A DNA stretch of 64,000 nucleotides from Marinomonas arctica (lineage in GTDB: Bacteria > Pseudomonadota > Gammaproteobacteria > Pseudomonadales > Marinomonadaceae): NCBI RefSeq assembly GCF_003259225.1, contig NZ_QHJF01000003.1:153970-217969 (forward strand), in the 5' to 3' direction. Positions 17,456-26,345 of the stretch are shown here, piece after piece. Numbering within the stretch: position 1 is the stretch's first letter; every line of letters begins with the position of its first letter. The notes under the pieces are model-generated. The model searched no databases and was not told where the DNA came from. It saw only the letters and a program-made list of their open reading frames with translations. Both the position numbers and the translations under genes were made by a program.

Positions 17456-18484
17456 ATGGCTAAAATTGAACTTAAAAATCTGAGTAAAACTTTCGGCAGC
17501 ACAGATGTTATTCGAAGTGTCGATCTCACCATTAATGCAGGTGAACTTATGGTGTTTGTCGGCCCTTCCGGTTGTGGTAAGTCAACGTTGTTACGTCTTA
17601 TTTGTGGATTAGAAGACATAACATCTGGAGCGCTACTATTTGATGGAGTGTCCATGAATGACAAGGTGCCGTCTGAACGTGGCATCGCTATGGTGTTTCA
17701 GTCCTACGCTCTGTATCCGCATATGTCTGTGTATAAAAATATGGCATTTGGGCTCAAATTAGCCAATTTTTCCAACAAAGAAATGGAAGCTCGCGTTATT
17801 GAAGCCGCTAAAATGCTGCAAATAGACCATTTACTTGATCGCTTACCTAAACAACTTTCAGGCGGCCAACGCCAACGGGTTGCCATTGGCCGCGCGATTG
17901 TCAGGGATCCGAGAGTATTTCTCTTTGACGAACCTTTGTCTAACTTAGATGCCTCTTTACGCGTGGATACTCGACTAGAAATAGCCAAGTTACATCACAA
18001 AATGAAAAACACCACCATGGTTTACGTTACCCATGATCAAGTGGAAGCAATGACACTGGCAGATCGAATTTGCGTCCTAAGAGACGGTAATATCGAACAA
18101 GTTGGCACACCAGAAGAGCTCTACAGTCATCCGAAATCTCTTTTTGTTGCCGGCTTTATTGGGTCTCCAAAAATGAACTTTCTCACTGGCGATATCGCTG
18201 AAAAACACCAGTGTCATACTTTGGGTATTCGCCCTGAACATCTGGTTATCGATCATAACGACGGTATATGGAGTGGGGAAGTAGTTCACACAGAAAACCT
18301 AGGTGCAGATTTCTTTTTATTCTTAGATTTGGGTATAAAAGATCCTCTCGTTGTTCGCTTGGATGGGCAACAACGAATTCCGCTAGGTACTCAAGTTAAT
18401 GTACGTCCATTAGAAGAACACCTCCATCGATTTGACAACAATGGTTTGCCCATCACTTCCACAGCCAACAGTGAGACTATTTAA
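17456..18484 (+). CDS. thuK: Sugar ABC transporter ATPase, MalK/ThuK type
   Basis: 342 aa. Walker A GPSGCGKST, Q-loop VFQSYALYPHM, signature LSGGQRQRVAIGRA, Walker B VFLFDEPLSNLD and the switch histidine in VTHDQVEA are all intact. A C-terminal regulatory TOBE-like region follows, typical of carbohydrate uptake ATPases (UgpC/MalK). AAGGAG precedes the ATG. It powers the importer. Confidence 0.92.
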   Translation: MAKIELKNLSKTFGSTDVIRSVDLTINAGELMVFVGPSGCGKSTLLRLICGLEDITSGALLFDGVSMNDKVPSERGIAMVFQSYALYPHMSVYKNMAFGLKLANFSNKEMEARVIEAAKMLQIDHLLDRLPKQLSGGQRQRVAIGRAIVRDPRVFLFDEPLSNLDASLRVDTRLEIAKLHHKMKNTTMVYVTHDQVEAMTLADRICVLRDGNIEQVGTPEELYSHPKSLFVAGFIGSPKMNFLTGDIAEKHQCHTLGIRPEHLVIDHNDGIWSGEVVHTENLGADFFLFLDLGIKDPLVVRLDGQQRIPLGTQVNVRPLEEHLHRFDNNGLPITSTANSETI

Positions 18485-18485
18485 A

Positions 18486-20078
18486 ATGAATACTAGTGAG
18501 CAAGAATGGTGGCGTGGTAGCGTTACCTATCAGATTTATCCAAGATCTTTCCTAGATAGTAACGGTGACGGTATAGGAGACATTCCTGGCATTACGAGCC
18601 GTTTAGACTATTTAGCAGATCTAGGTGTTGACGCTATTTGGCTTTCTCCCATTTTCACGTCGCCAATGAAAGACATGGGCTACGATGTTTCCAATTATAC
18701 CGATATAGATCCGTCTTTCGGAACACTGTCAGATTTCGATGAGATGATAGCCAAGGCTCATAAGTTAGGCCTTAAAGTTATTATAGATCAAGTACTTTCA
18801 CACACGAGTGACCAACACCCTTATTTCTTGGAAAGTCGCCAAGACCAGACAAATGATAAAGCAGACTGGTATGTTTGGGCAGACGCAAAACCAGATGGCT
18901 CACCACCGAACAATTGGCTATCGATTTTTGGCGGCACTGGCTGGCAATGGGAGCCTCGCCGTAAACAGTATTATCTGCATAATTTTTTACGCCAGCAGCC
19001 GGATCTAAATTTCCACAATCCAGACGTGCAAGACTGGATTCTCAACACGGTACGCTTCTGGCTAGAACGCGGGGTCGATGGCTTTCGCCTAGATACTGTG
19101 AACTATTATTTTCATGATGCATTGTTACGTGATGACGCCGCGGATTTTCGCCAAAAATCCGTAGTTGATTGGAATCCTTACCACATGCAATATCATTTAT
19201 TTTCAAAAAACCAACCAGAGAATCTAGCTTTCCTTAAAAGGTTTAGGGCTCTACTGGGTGAGTATGGCGCTACAACGTCCGTTGGGGAAGTAGGTGAGAG
19301 TCACCATCCGATAGAGATGATGGGGGAATATACAACGAATAAACGATTGCACATGGCCTACTCATTTGAAATGTTAAGTCATTCCTTTTCTCCAAAACAC
19401 TTTTCAAAACAAATCACAGAATTCTTCCGGCTAGCACCAAACGGCTGGCCGTGTTGGGCCTTTTCCAATCATGATGTTGTTCGACATGTTAGCCGTTGGA
19501 AAAAACACGCTGAAGATCCAACCGCTTTAGCCAAACAAGCCTGTGCTTTATTACTAAGTTTAGAAGGCTCTGTTTGCTTGTATCAAGGGGAAGAACTTGG
19601 TCAACAAGAAACAGATCTAAATTATGACGAACTTGTTGACCCGCAAGGAATCGAGTTTTGGCCTGAAGACAAGGGAAGGGATGGCTGTCGCACCCCAATG
19701 TGCTGGGATGATTCACGGTTCGCAGAGTTTTCTTCTTCCATGCCGTGGCTGCCAATTAAAGAACAGCAACGTCAACAAAATATGGCAAAGCAAGACAATG
19801 ATCCAGAGTCTGTGCTGAATTTTTATCGAGATATGTTGGCATTTCGTAAACAAAATTCGGTTCTACGACATGGCAATACTCGCTTCATAGAGGATGAGAG
19901 TGCTCTTTTAGTGTACACACGAGGCAACACCATGCTATGTGTCTTCAACCTAAGTAATCAGCCAATTAGTTATCAAAATACAACAGAATTTAATCAGTGC
20001 AACAAAATAGGTAATACCAAGATAGAAGGGCAAAAGCTAGTCTTGGGGGCAAATGGTTTTGCTTTTTTAACAAAATAA
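18486..20078 (+). CDS. GH13 alpha-glucosidase (AglA-like), cytoplasmic
   Basis: 530 aa from the ATG at 18486, one base after the ATPase stop; an in-frame ATG at 18432 lies within the ATPase gene. No signal peptide. The GH13 catalytic residues are present: nucleophile D203 in GFRLDTVNYY, acid/base E268 in SVGEVGES and H329-D330 in FSNHDVVRH. The Ca site SNGDGIGDIPG and the QGIEFWPEDKGRDGCRTPM block fit alpha-glucosidases that cut imported trehalose-like, maltose or sucrose-type glucosides. Its place as the last importer-operon gene matches rhizobial aglA. This gives a hydrolytic route beside the thuA/oxidoreductase route. Confidence 0.9.
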   Translation: MNTSEQEWWRGSVTYQIYPRSFLDSNGDGIGDIPGITSRLDYLADLGVDAIWLSPIFTSPMKDMGYDVSNYTDIDPSFGTLSDFDEMIAKAHKLGLKVIIDQVLSHTSDQHPYFLESRQDQTNDKADWYVWADAKPDGSPPNNWLSIFGGTGWQWEPRRKQYYLHNFLRQQPDLNFHNPDVQDWILNTVRFWLERGVDGFRLDTVNYYFHDALLRDDAADFRQKSVVDWNPYHMQYHLFSKNQPENLAFLKRFRALLGEYGATTSVGEVGESHHPIEMMGEYTTNKRLHMAYSFEMLSHSFSPKHFSKQITEFFRLAPNGWPCWAFSNHDVVRHVSRWKKHAEDPTALAKQACALLLSLEGSVCLYQGEELGQQETDLNYDELVDPQGIEFWPEDKGRDGCRTPMCWDDSRFAEFSSSMPWLPIKEQQRQQNMAKQDNDPESVLNFYRDMLAFRKQNSVLRHGNTRFIEDESALLVYTRGNTMLCVFNLSNQPISYQNTTEFNQCNKIGNTKIEGQKLVLGANGFAFLTK

Positions 20079-20083
20079 AAAAA

Positions 20084-20099
20084 TATTTCACGTGAAACA
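20084..20099. other. parS: parS-like site after the sugar operon
   Basis: TATTTCACGTGAAACA matches the parS consensus TGTTTCACGTGAAACA at 15 of 16 positions, with the full core TTTCACGTGAAA at 20086-20097. It lies just after the GH13 stop codon in non-coding DNA. Confidence 0.85.
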
Positions 20100-20121
20100 A
20101 TCAGATAAGGTAAAGCAAAGG

Positions 20122-20161
20122 ACGAGGAAGAAGAGTAACGCTTACTCTTCTTCCTCGTTTT
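20122..20161 (+). terminator. Long hairpin ending the sugar operon, overlapping cysQ 3' end
   Basis: ACGAGGAAGAAGAGTAA (20122-20138) pairs perfectly over 17 bp with its complement (20142-20158) around a CGC loop, then TTTT. The downstream arm is also the last codons and the stop of cysQ (the run of glutamate codons). It should end the importer transcript coming from the left. Confidence 0.8.
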
Positions 20162-20990
20162 CTAGATACCATTCCATGACATACGGGGCGAGTTCAGCCC
20201 CAGATACAAAGAAGTGGCCATTAAGTAGGGTTTCTCTTTGGTTGTAGCGAAAAGGTTTGCCATCCGGTGTGACGAGCATGCCGCCGGCGGCTTCGATGAT
20301 GGCTTGCTGAGCAGCGGTATCCCATTCACTGGTTGGGCCTCGACGCAGATGTAAGTCCGCGATGCCTTCGGCAATTCGACAGCCTTTTATCGAGCTGCCT
20401 TTGGGTAACTCACGAACTTGCTCGTAGGTTTGCTTTAACTTGTTTTTCAGTGACGCGGGCAGAGCAGGGCCATGGCTGCGACTCGTCATGGCTATGATAG
20501 GCTCGCGTGGCTCACGTACGTTGATGCTTTCAAATTCATTGCCTTGCCATTTAAACGCACCGATCGGTAAATCTTGCCATGCCTGTGTCACACCAAAATA
20601 GCCTTCTGTTGTGGTCGGCAAATAGACAACGCCTACAATAGGCACGCCATTTTCAATCAAGGCGATGTTAATGCTAAACTCGCCATTACGCTTAATGAAC
20701 TCTTTCGTGCCATCTAGAGGATCTACGATCCACAACATTGGCCACTGAGAGCGCTCTTCGAAGGCCACCACGCCTTCTTCTGACAAAACAGGAATATCAG
20801 GTGTAAGTGCTTGCAAACCTGCTAGAATCACTTTATGTGCAGCAAGGTCGGCCGCTGTCACCGGACTATCGTCTAGCTTTTGCTCGATGCCTAAATCGGC
20901 ACCTTGATAAATGTCCATGATCACATCGGCCGCATCGTGTATTATTTTTTGCAGAGCTTGGAAAATGGGATGTCTACTAATGTCCTGCAT
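20142..20990 (-). CDS. cysQ: 3'(2'),5'-bisphosphate nucleotidase
   Basis: 282 aa, inositol-monophosphatase fold. The metal-binding motifs are DSPVTAADLAAHK (about 41-53), the central DPLDGTKEFIKRNGEFS and the C-terminal SEWDTAAQQAIIEAAGG. It dephosphorylates 3'-phosphoadenosine 5'-phosphate, a toxic by-product of sulfate assimilation and sulfur transfer. It is divergent from hslR with a 44-bp gap. The C terminus is a short acidic run whose codons form one arm of the convergent terminator. Confidence 0.9.
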   Translation of the reverse strand: MQDISRHPIFQALQKIIHDAADVIMDIYQGADLGIEQKLDDSPVTAADLAAHKVILAGLQALTPDIPVLSEEGVVAFEERSQWPMLWIVDPLDGTKEFIKRNGEFSINIALIENGVPIVGVVYLPTTTEGYFGVTQAWQDLPIGAFKWQGNEFESINVREPREPIIAMTSRSHGPALPASLKNKLKQTYEQVRELPKGSSIKGCRIAEGIADLHLRRGPTSEWDTAAQQAIIEAAGGMLVTPDGKPFRYNQRETLLNGHFFVSGAELAPYVMEWYLENEEEE

Positions 20991-21034
20991 AACAGCCTCA
21001 ATTATGACAACAGAATAGGGTCAACGTATTCCTT

Positions 21035-21454
21035 ATGAGTAAAACAGAAAAGCAGTCAACTCCACAAGCCGTTCGTTTAGATAAGTGGCTTTGGGCCGCA
21101 CGTTTTTTTAAAACCCGTTCACTTTGCAAAGACGCTATTGATGGCGGTAAGGTGTCGTACAATGGCAGTAAAGGCAAAGCCAGTCGCAACGTGGAAGTGG
21201 GTGCCTTAATTGGCATACGAGTTGGCTGGGACGAAAAGGTCGTTGAAATAAAAGCCATCAGTGAACAGCGCCGTGGCGCTCCTGAAGCACAATTGCTTTA
21301 TGAAGAAACACCTGCGTCGATTGAAAAGCGCGAAAAACGCGCTTTAGAAAACAAGTCTTTTGGTGGCCGCATCATGTCCGACCATAAACCCAACAAAAAA
21401 GAGCGCCGCGATATTAAGCAGCTTAAACAAGATATTTTTAGCGGCATGGAATAA
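21035..21454 (+). CDS. hslR: Heat shock protein 15 (S4-domain RNA-binding)
   Basis: 139 aa, close to the 133 aa of E. coli Hsp15. The S4 RNA-binding motif RLDKWLWAARFFKTRSLCKDAI is at residues 14-35, and the C-terminal half is highly basic (KPNKKERRDIKQLKQD). The protein binds free 50S subunits carrying a nascent chain and helps ribosome recycling after heat stress. Single-gene unit, convergent with dprA. Confidence 0.92.
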   Translation: MSKTEKQSTPQAVRLDKWLWAARFFKTRSLCKDAIDGGKVSYNGSKGKASRNVEVGALIGIRVGWDEKVVEIKAISEQRRGAPEAQLLYEETPASIEKREKRALENKSFGGRIMSDHKPNKKERRDIKQLKQDIFSGME

Positions 21455-21497
21455 ACCCATTCGATGTTCTCTTCACGAGAAGGTCTATAACGATCGT

Positions 21498-22811
21498 TCA
21501 GCAGCGATAATAAAGGCCTTCTCGATTCTCCACACAACCATACAGCTCTAATTCCATTAACACTTGCATCATCAATCCAGCGTCCATTTTACTTTGACGA
21601 ATCAAGGCATCAAAATCCATTGCTTGACCTTCTTGCTCCATAATGTTGATGATCACCTTGGCATTATCTGACGTCGATTTCGGTAAAGTATGAAAGGCAT
21701 TTGATACCAGTGGCGATAGGGTTTCAGGCGCTTGATTGTTGTCTGCAGACGATGATTTTCTAATATTTTTATGAACCTTTGATTCCTTAGCGATGGCCTT
21801 CCTCTCAACAGAAGGCTTGGTTGTTAACGCAGAAGACAACGCTGGACACTCGGCCACAATATCATCCACATGGCGAACTAGGGTCGCACCTTGGCGTAAA
21901 AGCTGATGACAGCCTGCTGATTGCGTGTCGGTCAATCGGCCAGGTAACGCAAAGACCTCGCGGTTTTGTTGAATGGCGTAACTGGCACTGATCAAAGAGC
22001 CACTTTTCACCGAGGCCTCTGATACGAGTATGCCCATACTTAAACCGCTGATAATCCGATTGCGTGGAGGAAACAAATGAGGACGAGGTTGGGTTGATAG
22101 TGGGTATTCACTTATTAATGCGCCACCTTGTTCTAGGATCTCATCAAACATCTGTTGATTGTGATTCGGATAACGATGAAACAAGCCGGTTCCCATGACA
22201 CCAATGGTGGGCGTTGTTTTGCTATGCAATGCCCCTTGATGCGCGGCGGTATCGACGCCCATGGCACCACCACTCACCACACAAATGCCACGAGAAGATA
22301 ATTGTTCAGCAAATTGAAAAGTGACATCCCGGCCATAACGGGTACATTTGCGGGCACCAACAATGCCTATTTTTGGTAGAGACAAGACATCACGGCGACC
22401 TTCCACATAAAGAAAAGCAGGGGCAACGGCGATCTCTTTTAAGGCGGTTGGGTATAACTCGTCTTCCTGAAGCACGAGGTGATGATCGGCGCCTTCCAGC
22501 CAAGCTAAGGATTCGTCACGTTTACTTTCTTGTTCTTTGCTAAGGGTGCCTCTCGTAAAATACTCCATGGCCTGACGGGCGGTAATCTCCGGCCATTTTA
22601 AAGCGATCAGCAGCTCATACGAAATCGCCTCAGTCGTTTTCTCTTCATCAAACAATGACAGGGGCGCATGTTCGTCCATTGGAGTCTGTTGGTCCAGCTC
22701 ACTGAGATAAGTATAAAGACGCGACAATCGAGAGGGGCCAATCCCAGACAAAAAACTCAAACAGAGCCAATCAGTGTGCGACAAACCTGAACCAGGAAAA
22801 GAGATAGACAT
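21498..22811 (-). CDS. dprA: DNA processing protein DprA
   Basis: 437 aa from the ATG at 22811; an in-frame ATG at 22850 would add 13 residues and is less likely because its ribosome-binding site is too close. The Rossmann-fold core includes KIGIVGARKCTRYGRD, VVSGGAMGVDTAAHQGAL, RNRIISGLS and GSLISASYA-Q-REVFALPG. A linker and a C-terminal winged-helix region end the protein. DprA loads RecA on incoming single-stranded DNA in natural transformation. The linker (about 320-370) is long and poorly conserved. Confidence 0.93.
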   Translation of the reverse strand: MSISFPGSGLSHTDWLCLSFLSGIGPSRLSRLYTYLSELDQQTPMDEHAPLSLFDEEKTTEAISYELLIALKWPEITARQAMEYFTRGTLSKEQESKRDESLAWLEGADHHLVLQEDELYPTALKEIAVAPAFLYVEGRRDVLSLPKIGIVGARKCTRYGRDVTFQFAEQLSSRGICVVSGGAMGVDTAAHQGALHSKTTPTIGVMGTGLFHRYPNHNQQMFDEILEQGGALISEYPLSTQPRPHLFPPRNRIISGLSMGILVSEASVKSGSLISASYAIQQNREVFALPGRLTDTQSAGCHQLLRQGATLVRHVDDIVAECPALSSALTTKPSVERKAIAKESKVHKNIRKSSSADNNQAPETLSPLVSNAFHTLPKSTSDNAKVIINIMEQEGQAMDFDALIRQSKMDAGLMMQVLMELELYGCVENREGLYYRC

Positions 22812-23048
22812 AATTAAAACCGCTTCCTTACGAATGAAAAAATAGGGCATTCCTTACCCAGAGCATCAGTGCAAAAAGAACTTTCAGTGAGAATAGTCTT
22901 TCGCTATTGACGCTATTCAATCATATTGACCAAAAAACCGCCATTAGAAGACTGCTCAAAAGACAGACTTGCGTTACAATAGACAGAATGAAACGAGTTG
23001 GAGAGCACGCCTCCACTCATGAACAAAGACACATCGTTGGAAAAGATC

Positions 23049-23564
23049 ATGGCTGTTTTACCCGTACTTGAATACCCAGACAATCGCTTGCGCAAAGTTG
23101 CGAAGCCCATTACCGAGTTTACTGACGAGCTGCAAACCAAAATCGACGACATGCTGGATACCATGTATGACGAGAATGGCCTAGGCCTTGCGGCGACACA
23201 GGTAGACTATCATCATCGTCTGGTGGTGATGGATTTCTCAGAGGAGCGTAACAAGCCCATCGTATTTATTAACCCTGAGTTTGAAGTATTGGACGACGAA
23301 CCAAACGAATTCCAAGAGGGTTGTTTGTCCGTTCCTGGCTTTTACGAACACATTTACCGTGCTGCCAAAGTGAAGGTGAAAGCGCTGGATCGTCATGGCA
23401 AGCCGTTCGAATTAGAAGTCGACGAGCTGATGGCCGTTTGCGTACAGCATGAAGTGGACCACCTTGACGGCAAACTAATGGTCGATTATTTAACACCATT
23501 AAAGCGCAATCGTATTAAAAGCAAATTAGAAAAAGCCCATAAGCTCGCACAAAAACAAGGGTAA
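23049..23564 (+). CDS. def: Peptide deformylase
   Basis: 171 aa from the ATG at 23049; the ATG at 22998 would add 17 non-conserved residues. The three deformylase motifs are GLGLAATQ (44-51), EGCLSVP with metal ligand C92, and QHEVDHLDG with metal ligands H134 and H138 and catalytic E135. It removes the formyl group from nascent proteins. It precedes fmt, the usual partner, but a terminator hairpin lies between them. Confidence 0.95.
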   Translation: MAVLPVLEYPDNRLRKVAKPITEFTDELQTKIDDMLDTMYDENGLGLAATQVDYHHRLVVMDFSEERNKPIVFINPEFEVLDDEPNEFQEGCLSVPGFYEHIYRAAKVKVKALDRHGKPFELEVDELMAVCVQHEVDHLDGKLMVDYLTPLKRNRIKSKLEKAHKLAQKQG

Positions 23565-23619
23565 GAGGTGTGTCTTTTCACCCCTAACTCGCTGTAAGAA
23601 TGTTGATACTCGTTTTATA

Positions 23620-23646
23620 AAATCAGGCTCTGGCCTGATTTTTTGT
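23620..23646 (+). terminator. Terminator between def and fmt
   Basis: AAATCAGGC (23620-23628) pairs with GCCTGATTT (23633-23641), loop TCTG, followed by more T. It ends 13 bp before the fmt start, so fmt transcription must partly read through or start nearby. Confidence 0.7.
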
Positions 23647-23658
23647 TAAGGAACCTTT

Positions 23659-24645
23659 ATGCCCACCTCACCACTTCGTATTGTTTTTGCAGGCACTCCT
23701 GAATTTGCAGCGGCTAGCCTGCAAGCTATCTTAGATTCAAAACTCGAAAACCAGTATGAGATCGTCGGCGTTTACACACAGCCAGATCGTCCTGCAGGAC
23801 GAGGTCAAAAACTGGTTCAAAGCCCAGTGAAGCAACTTGCTATCGCCAACGACATTCCAGTTTATCAGCCGCTAAATTTCAAGTTAGAAGAAGACAAAGC
23901 ACAGCTTGCCGCGTTAGAAGCTGATCTCATGATTGTCGCCGCGTACGGCATCATCCTGCCAAAAGTCGTATTAGAGACGCCTAAGTTTGGTTGCATCAAC
24001 GTACACGCTTCCTTGCTACCTCGCTGGCGTGGTGCCGCTCCGATTCACCGCTCTTTGATGGCTGGCGACAGCGAAACCGGCATTACTATTATGCAAATGG
24101 ATGTTGGCTTAGACACGGGCGATATGCTGTTAAAAGCCCATTGCGATATCAAACCAACAGACACTTCTGAAACATTACATGATCGCCTAGCGGTGTTGGG
24201 TGGTAAGGCATTAATTGACGCCCTAGAAAAATTCAAAGCGGGCACATTGGTTCCTGAGCAACAGGATGAACGTCTGACGTGTTACGCAGCAAAATTAACC
24301 AAACAAGAAGGCGAGGTTAACTGGGCAACATCTGCCGAGCTGATCGAACGTCAAGTTCGCGGTTTGTCACCTTGGCCCGTGGCGTACACCAACAGCCTTG
24401 CTGGTGTGATGAAAATCCATACGGCGCACATTGCCAGCGTCAGCGATGAAGCTTCTACTCCGGGCGATATTTTAGTGGTGAGTAAAGAGGGCATTATCGT
24501 CGCCACTGGGCAAGGTTCACTCCTCATTACTGAGATCCAGTTTGCAGGCGGCAAACGCATGAAAGTGCAAGATGCCTTAAACGGCAAACACAAAGCCGCC
24601 TTAGAGATTGGTCAACGCCTTGGCGTTAATGGAAAACAAGAGTAA
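23659..24645 (+). CDS. fmt: Methionyl-tRNA formyltransferase
   Basis: 328 aa. The N-terminal formyltransferase domain contains the catalytic block NVHASLLPRWRGAAPIHRSL and the QPDRPAGRGQKL loop; a C-terminal OB-like domain follows. It uses 10-formyl-tetrahydrofolate to formylate initiator Met-tRNA, the reverse task of Def. It is followed after 9 bp by rsmB in the conserved def-fmt-rsmB order. AAGGAA lies upstream of the ATG. Confidence 0.95.
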   Translation: MPTSPLRIVFAGTPEFAAASLQAILDSKLENQYEIVGVYTQPDRPAGRGQKLVQSPVKQLAIANDIPVYQPLNFKLEEDKAQLAALEADLMIVAAYGIILPKVVLETPKFGCINVHASLLPRWRGAAPIHRSLMAGDSETGITIMQMDVGLDTGDMLLKAHCDIKPTDTSETLHDRLAVLGGKALIDALEKFKAGTLVPEQQDERLTCYAAKLTKQEGEVNWATSAELIERQVRGLSPWPVAYTNSLAGVMKIHTAHIASVSDEASTPGDILVVSKEGIIVATGQGSLLITEIQFAGGKRMKVQDALNGKHKAALEIGQRLGVNGKQE

Positions 24646-24654
24646 GCAAACAGC

Positions 24655-26040
24655 ATGAACCAATACGACAAAAGTGTTTCCTCCCATGCCAGCATAAACA
24701 CACTAAGTGCTCGCCATGTTGCGGTTAAAGTCATTACCAATATTCTGCTTCAACAGGGTTCACTTAGCACACAATTGGCTCGTCACCAATTGGACATTGC
24801 CAGCGAACATGCCCCCATGCTTAAAGAGCTGTGCTTCGGAGTGTGTCGCCAGTACCCAAGACTGAACAGCATAGCTTTGCATTTATTGGCGCATCCTTTT
24901 GAAGAAAAGGACACAGATTTATACGCGGTCTTACTATTAGGTTTATATCAACTAACCTATATGAATACACCAGATCACGCCGCGGTCAACGAAACCGTAG
25001 AAGCCTGTCGGATCTTGAAAAAAGACTGGGCAACTAAGTTAATGAATGCGGTGCTACGTCGCTATCAAAGAGAAGCCGACGACATAATTGAGGTGCTAGA
25101 AGCCCAACCGTCAGTGGAATTTAATATGCCAAAATGGCTGGTGAAGCGTTTTAATAAACATTGGCCAGAGCATCTAGAAGACATTATCGAAGCCAGCAAC
25201 ACGCATCCACCGATGTGCATTCGCATAAATGAGAGCCTCGTTTCACGTGAAACATACAAGTCACAACTTGCTGATTTGGGTATAGGCTCAGAAGATGGCA
25301 AGTTTTCAGAGTCAGCTCTGTATCTAAGAAATGCCGTTCGAGTAGGAGAGCTGCCCGGTTTTGATGCCGGCTATGTTAGCGTTCAAGATGAAGCGGCTCA
25401 GCTTTCCGCACATATTTTATCGCCGAAAGATGGAGATAAAATACTGGATGCTTGCGCGGCGCCAGGAGGAAAAACAGGTCATTTATTAGAGAAAGCCAAC
25501 GCGACTGGACTGAGTTCAATGGCGCTCACCGCTGTCGAGCTAGAACCTTGGCGCATGGAGAAAATTGAATCGAATTTACAACGCCTTGGCTATTCAGCTA
25601 ATTTAATCTGCGCCGATGCCAGCAACCTAGAAGCGTGGTGGGACGGCGAACATTTTGACAAAATTTTGCTTGATGTACCTTGTACGGCTACCGGTGTTAT
25701 TCGTCGTAATCCAGACATTAAAATCAACCGAAAACCAGCAGATATTGAGGATCTTGTTACTATTCAAAGAGCCATTCTAAATCGAGTTTGGGAGACCTTG
25801 AAGCCGGGTGGCTTTATGTTGTACGCCACTTGCTCGTTGATGCCGGAAGAAAACGAACAACAAATACAGTATTTCTTGGCCAATCAAGAGGACGCATCGG
25901 AAGTCCCATTGAATTCATTAGCACCAAGTTTTGCTACAGAGTGGGGGATTCCTGTTAGCCATGGTCGACAACTGTTTCCTACCTCTGAAGGGCATGATGG
26001 ATTTTATTACTGTCTGCTTCGGAAAAAGGCCCAGCTCTAA
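24655..26040 (+). CDS. rsmB: 16S rRNA m5C967 methyltransferase
   Basis: 461 aa. An N-terminal NusB-like RNA-binding domain precedes the SAM-dependent methyltransferase domain. Landmarks are ILDACAAPGGKTGHLLE, the Pro-Cys of DVPCTATGVIRRNPDIK and the catalytic Cys of YATCSLMPEENEQQI. It methylates C967 of 16S rRNA. A parS-like palindrome is embedded in its reading frame at 25239-25254 and encodes VSRET. It is normally followed by trkA, as here. Confidence 0.94.
   Translation: MNQYDKSVSSHASINTLSARHVAVKVITNILLQQGSLSTQLARHQLDIASEHAPMLKELCFGVCRQYPRLNSIALHLLAHPFEEKDTDLYAVLLLGLYQLTYMNTPDHAAVNETVEACRILKKDWATKLMNAVLRRYQREADDIIEVLEAQPSVEFNMPKWLVKRFNKHWPEHLEDIIEASNTHPPMCIRINESLVSRETYKSQLADLGIGSEDGKFSESALYLRNAVRVGELPGFDAGYVSVQDEAAQLSAHILSPKDGDKILDACAAPGGKTGHLLEKANATGLSSMALTAVELEPWRMEKIESNLQRLGYSANLICADASNLEAWWDGEHFDKILLDVPCTATGVIRRNPDIKINRKPADIEDLVTIQRAILNRVWETLKPGGFMLYATCSLMPEENEQQIQYFLANQEDASEVPLNSLAPSFATEWGIPVSHGRQLFPTSEGHDGFYYCLLRKKAQL
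25239..25254. other. parS: parS-like site inside rsmB
   Basis: CGTTTCACGTGAAACA matches the parS consensus TGTTTCACGTGAAACA at 15 of 16 positions. It is read in rsmB as VSRET, located in the variable linker where sequence is free to hold a site. Confidence 0.85.
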
Positions 26041-26345
26041 ATAAAATAGAGTTAAAAACAAAATAGAGTGTTTCACATGGAACACTCTATTTTATCTACC
26101 GATTTATGGGTACACGATCGTCCCTCCAGCCTACCAAGCAATCATGACACCAAGTCGACACCGACTGAAAAAAATTATGGCTATTTTGCAAGTTCAAGTT
26201 AAATGTTTGGCCTTATATCGGTACACTTGCTCAACTTGATTCAAGTAAAAATTATGCACGTTTGGTCAGCAAGACGATTTAACTTCTCATTCTATTAATA
26301 CATTAAACAAAGAGCCGAATAACACGTAACGCTCTAAGGTAGACT
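26041..26345. other. Gap between rsmB and trkA
   Basis: 305 bp without a gene. It holds the hairpin with a degenerate parS core (26060-26093) and a 13-bp palindrome ACTTGATTCAAGT (26234-26246) that could bind a regulator of trkA. No other element is evident. Confidence 0.5.
26060..26093. terminator. Hairpin after rsmB with degenerate parS core
   Basis: AAAATAGAGTGTT (26060-26072) pairs over 13 bp with AACACTCTATTTT (26081-26093). It ends in T on both strands, so it can act as a terminator for rsmB. Its centre TGTTTCACATGGAACA (26069-26084) matches parS at 14 of 16 positions but lacks the CACGTG centre, so ParB binding is doubtful. Confidence 0.65.

Noticed and set aside
26069..26084. Fourth parS site (TGTTTCACATGGAACA)
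   Set aside because: The central CACGTG is changed to CACATG and the palindrome is broken at two positions. The sequence is better explained as the loop of a terminator hairpin, so it is only noted as degenerate.
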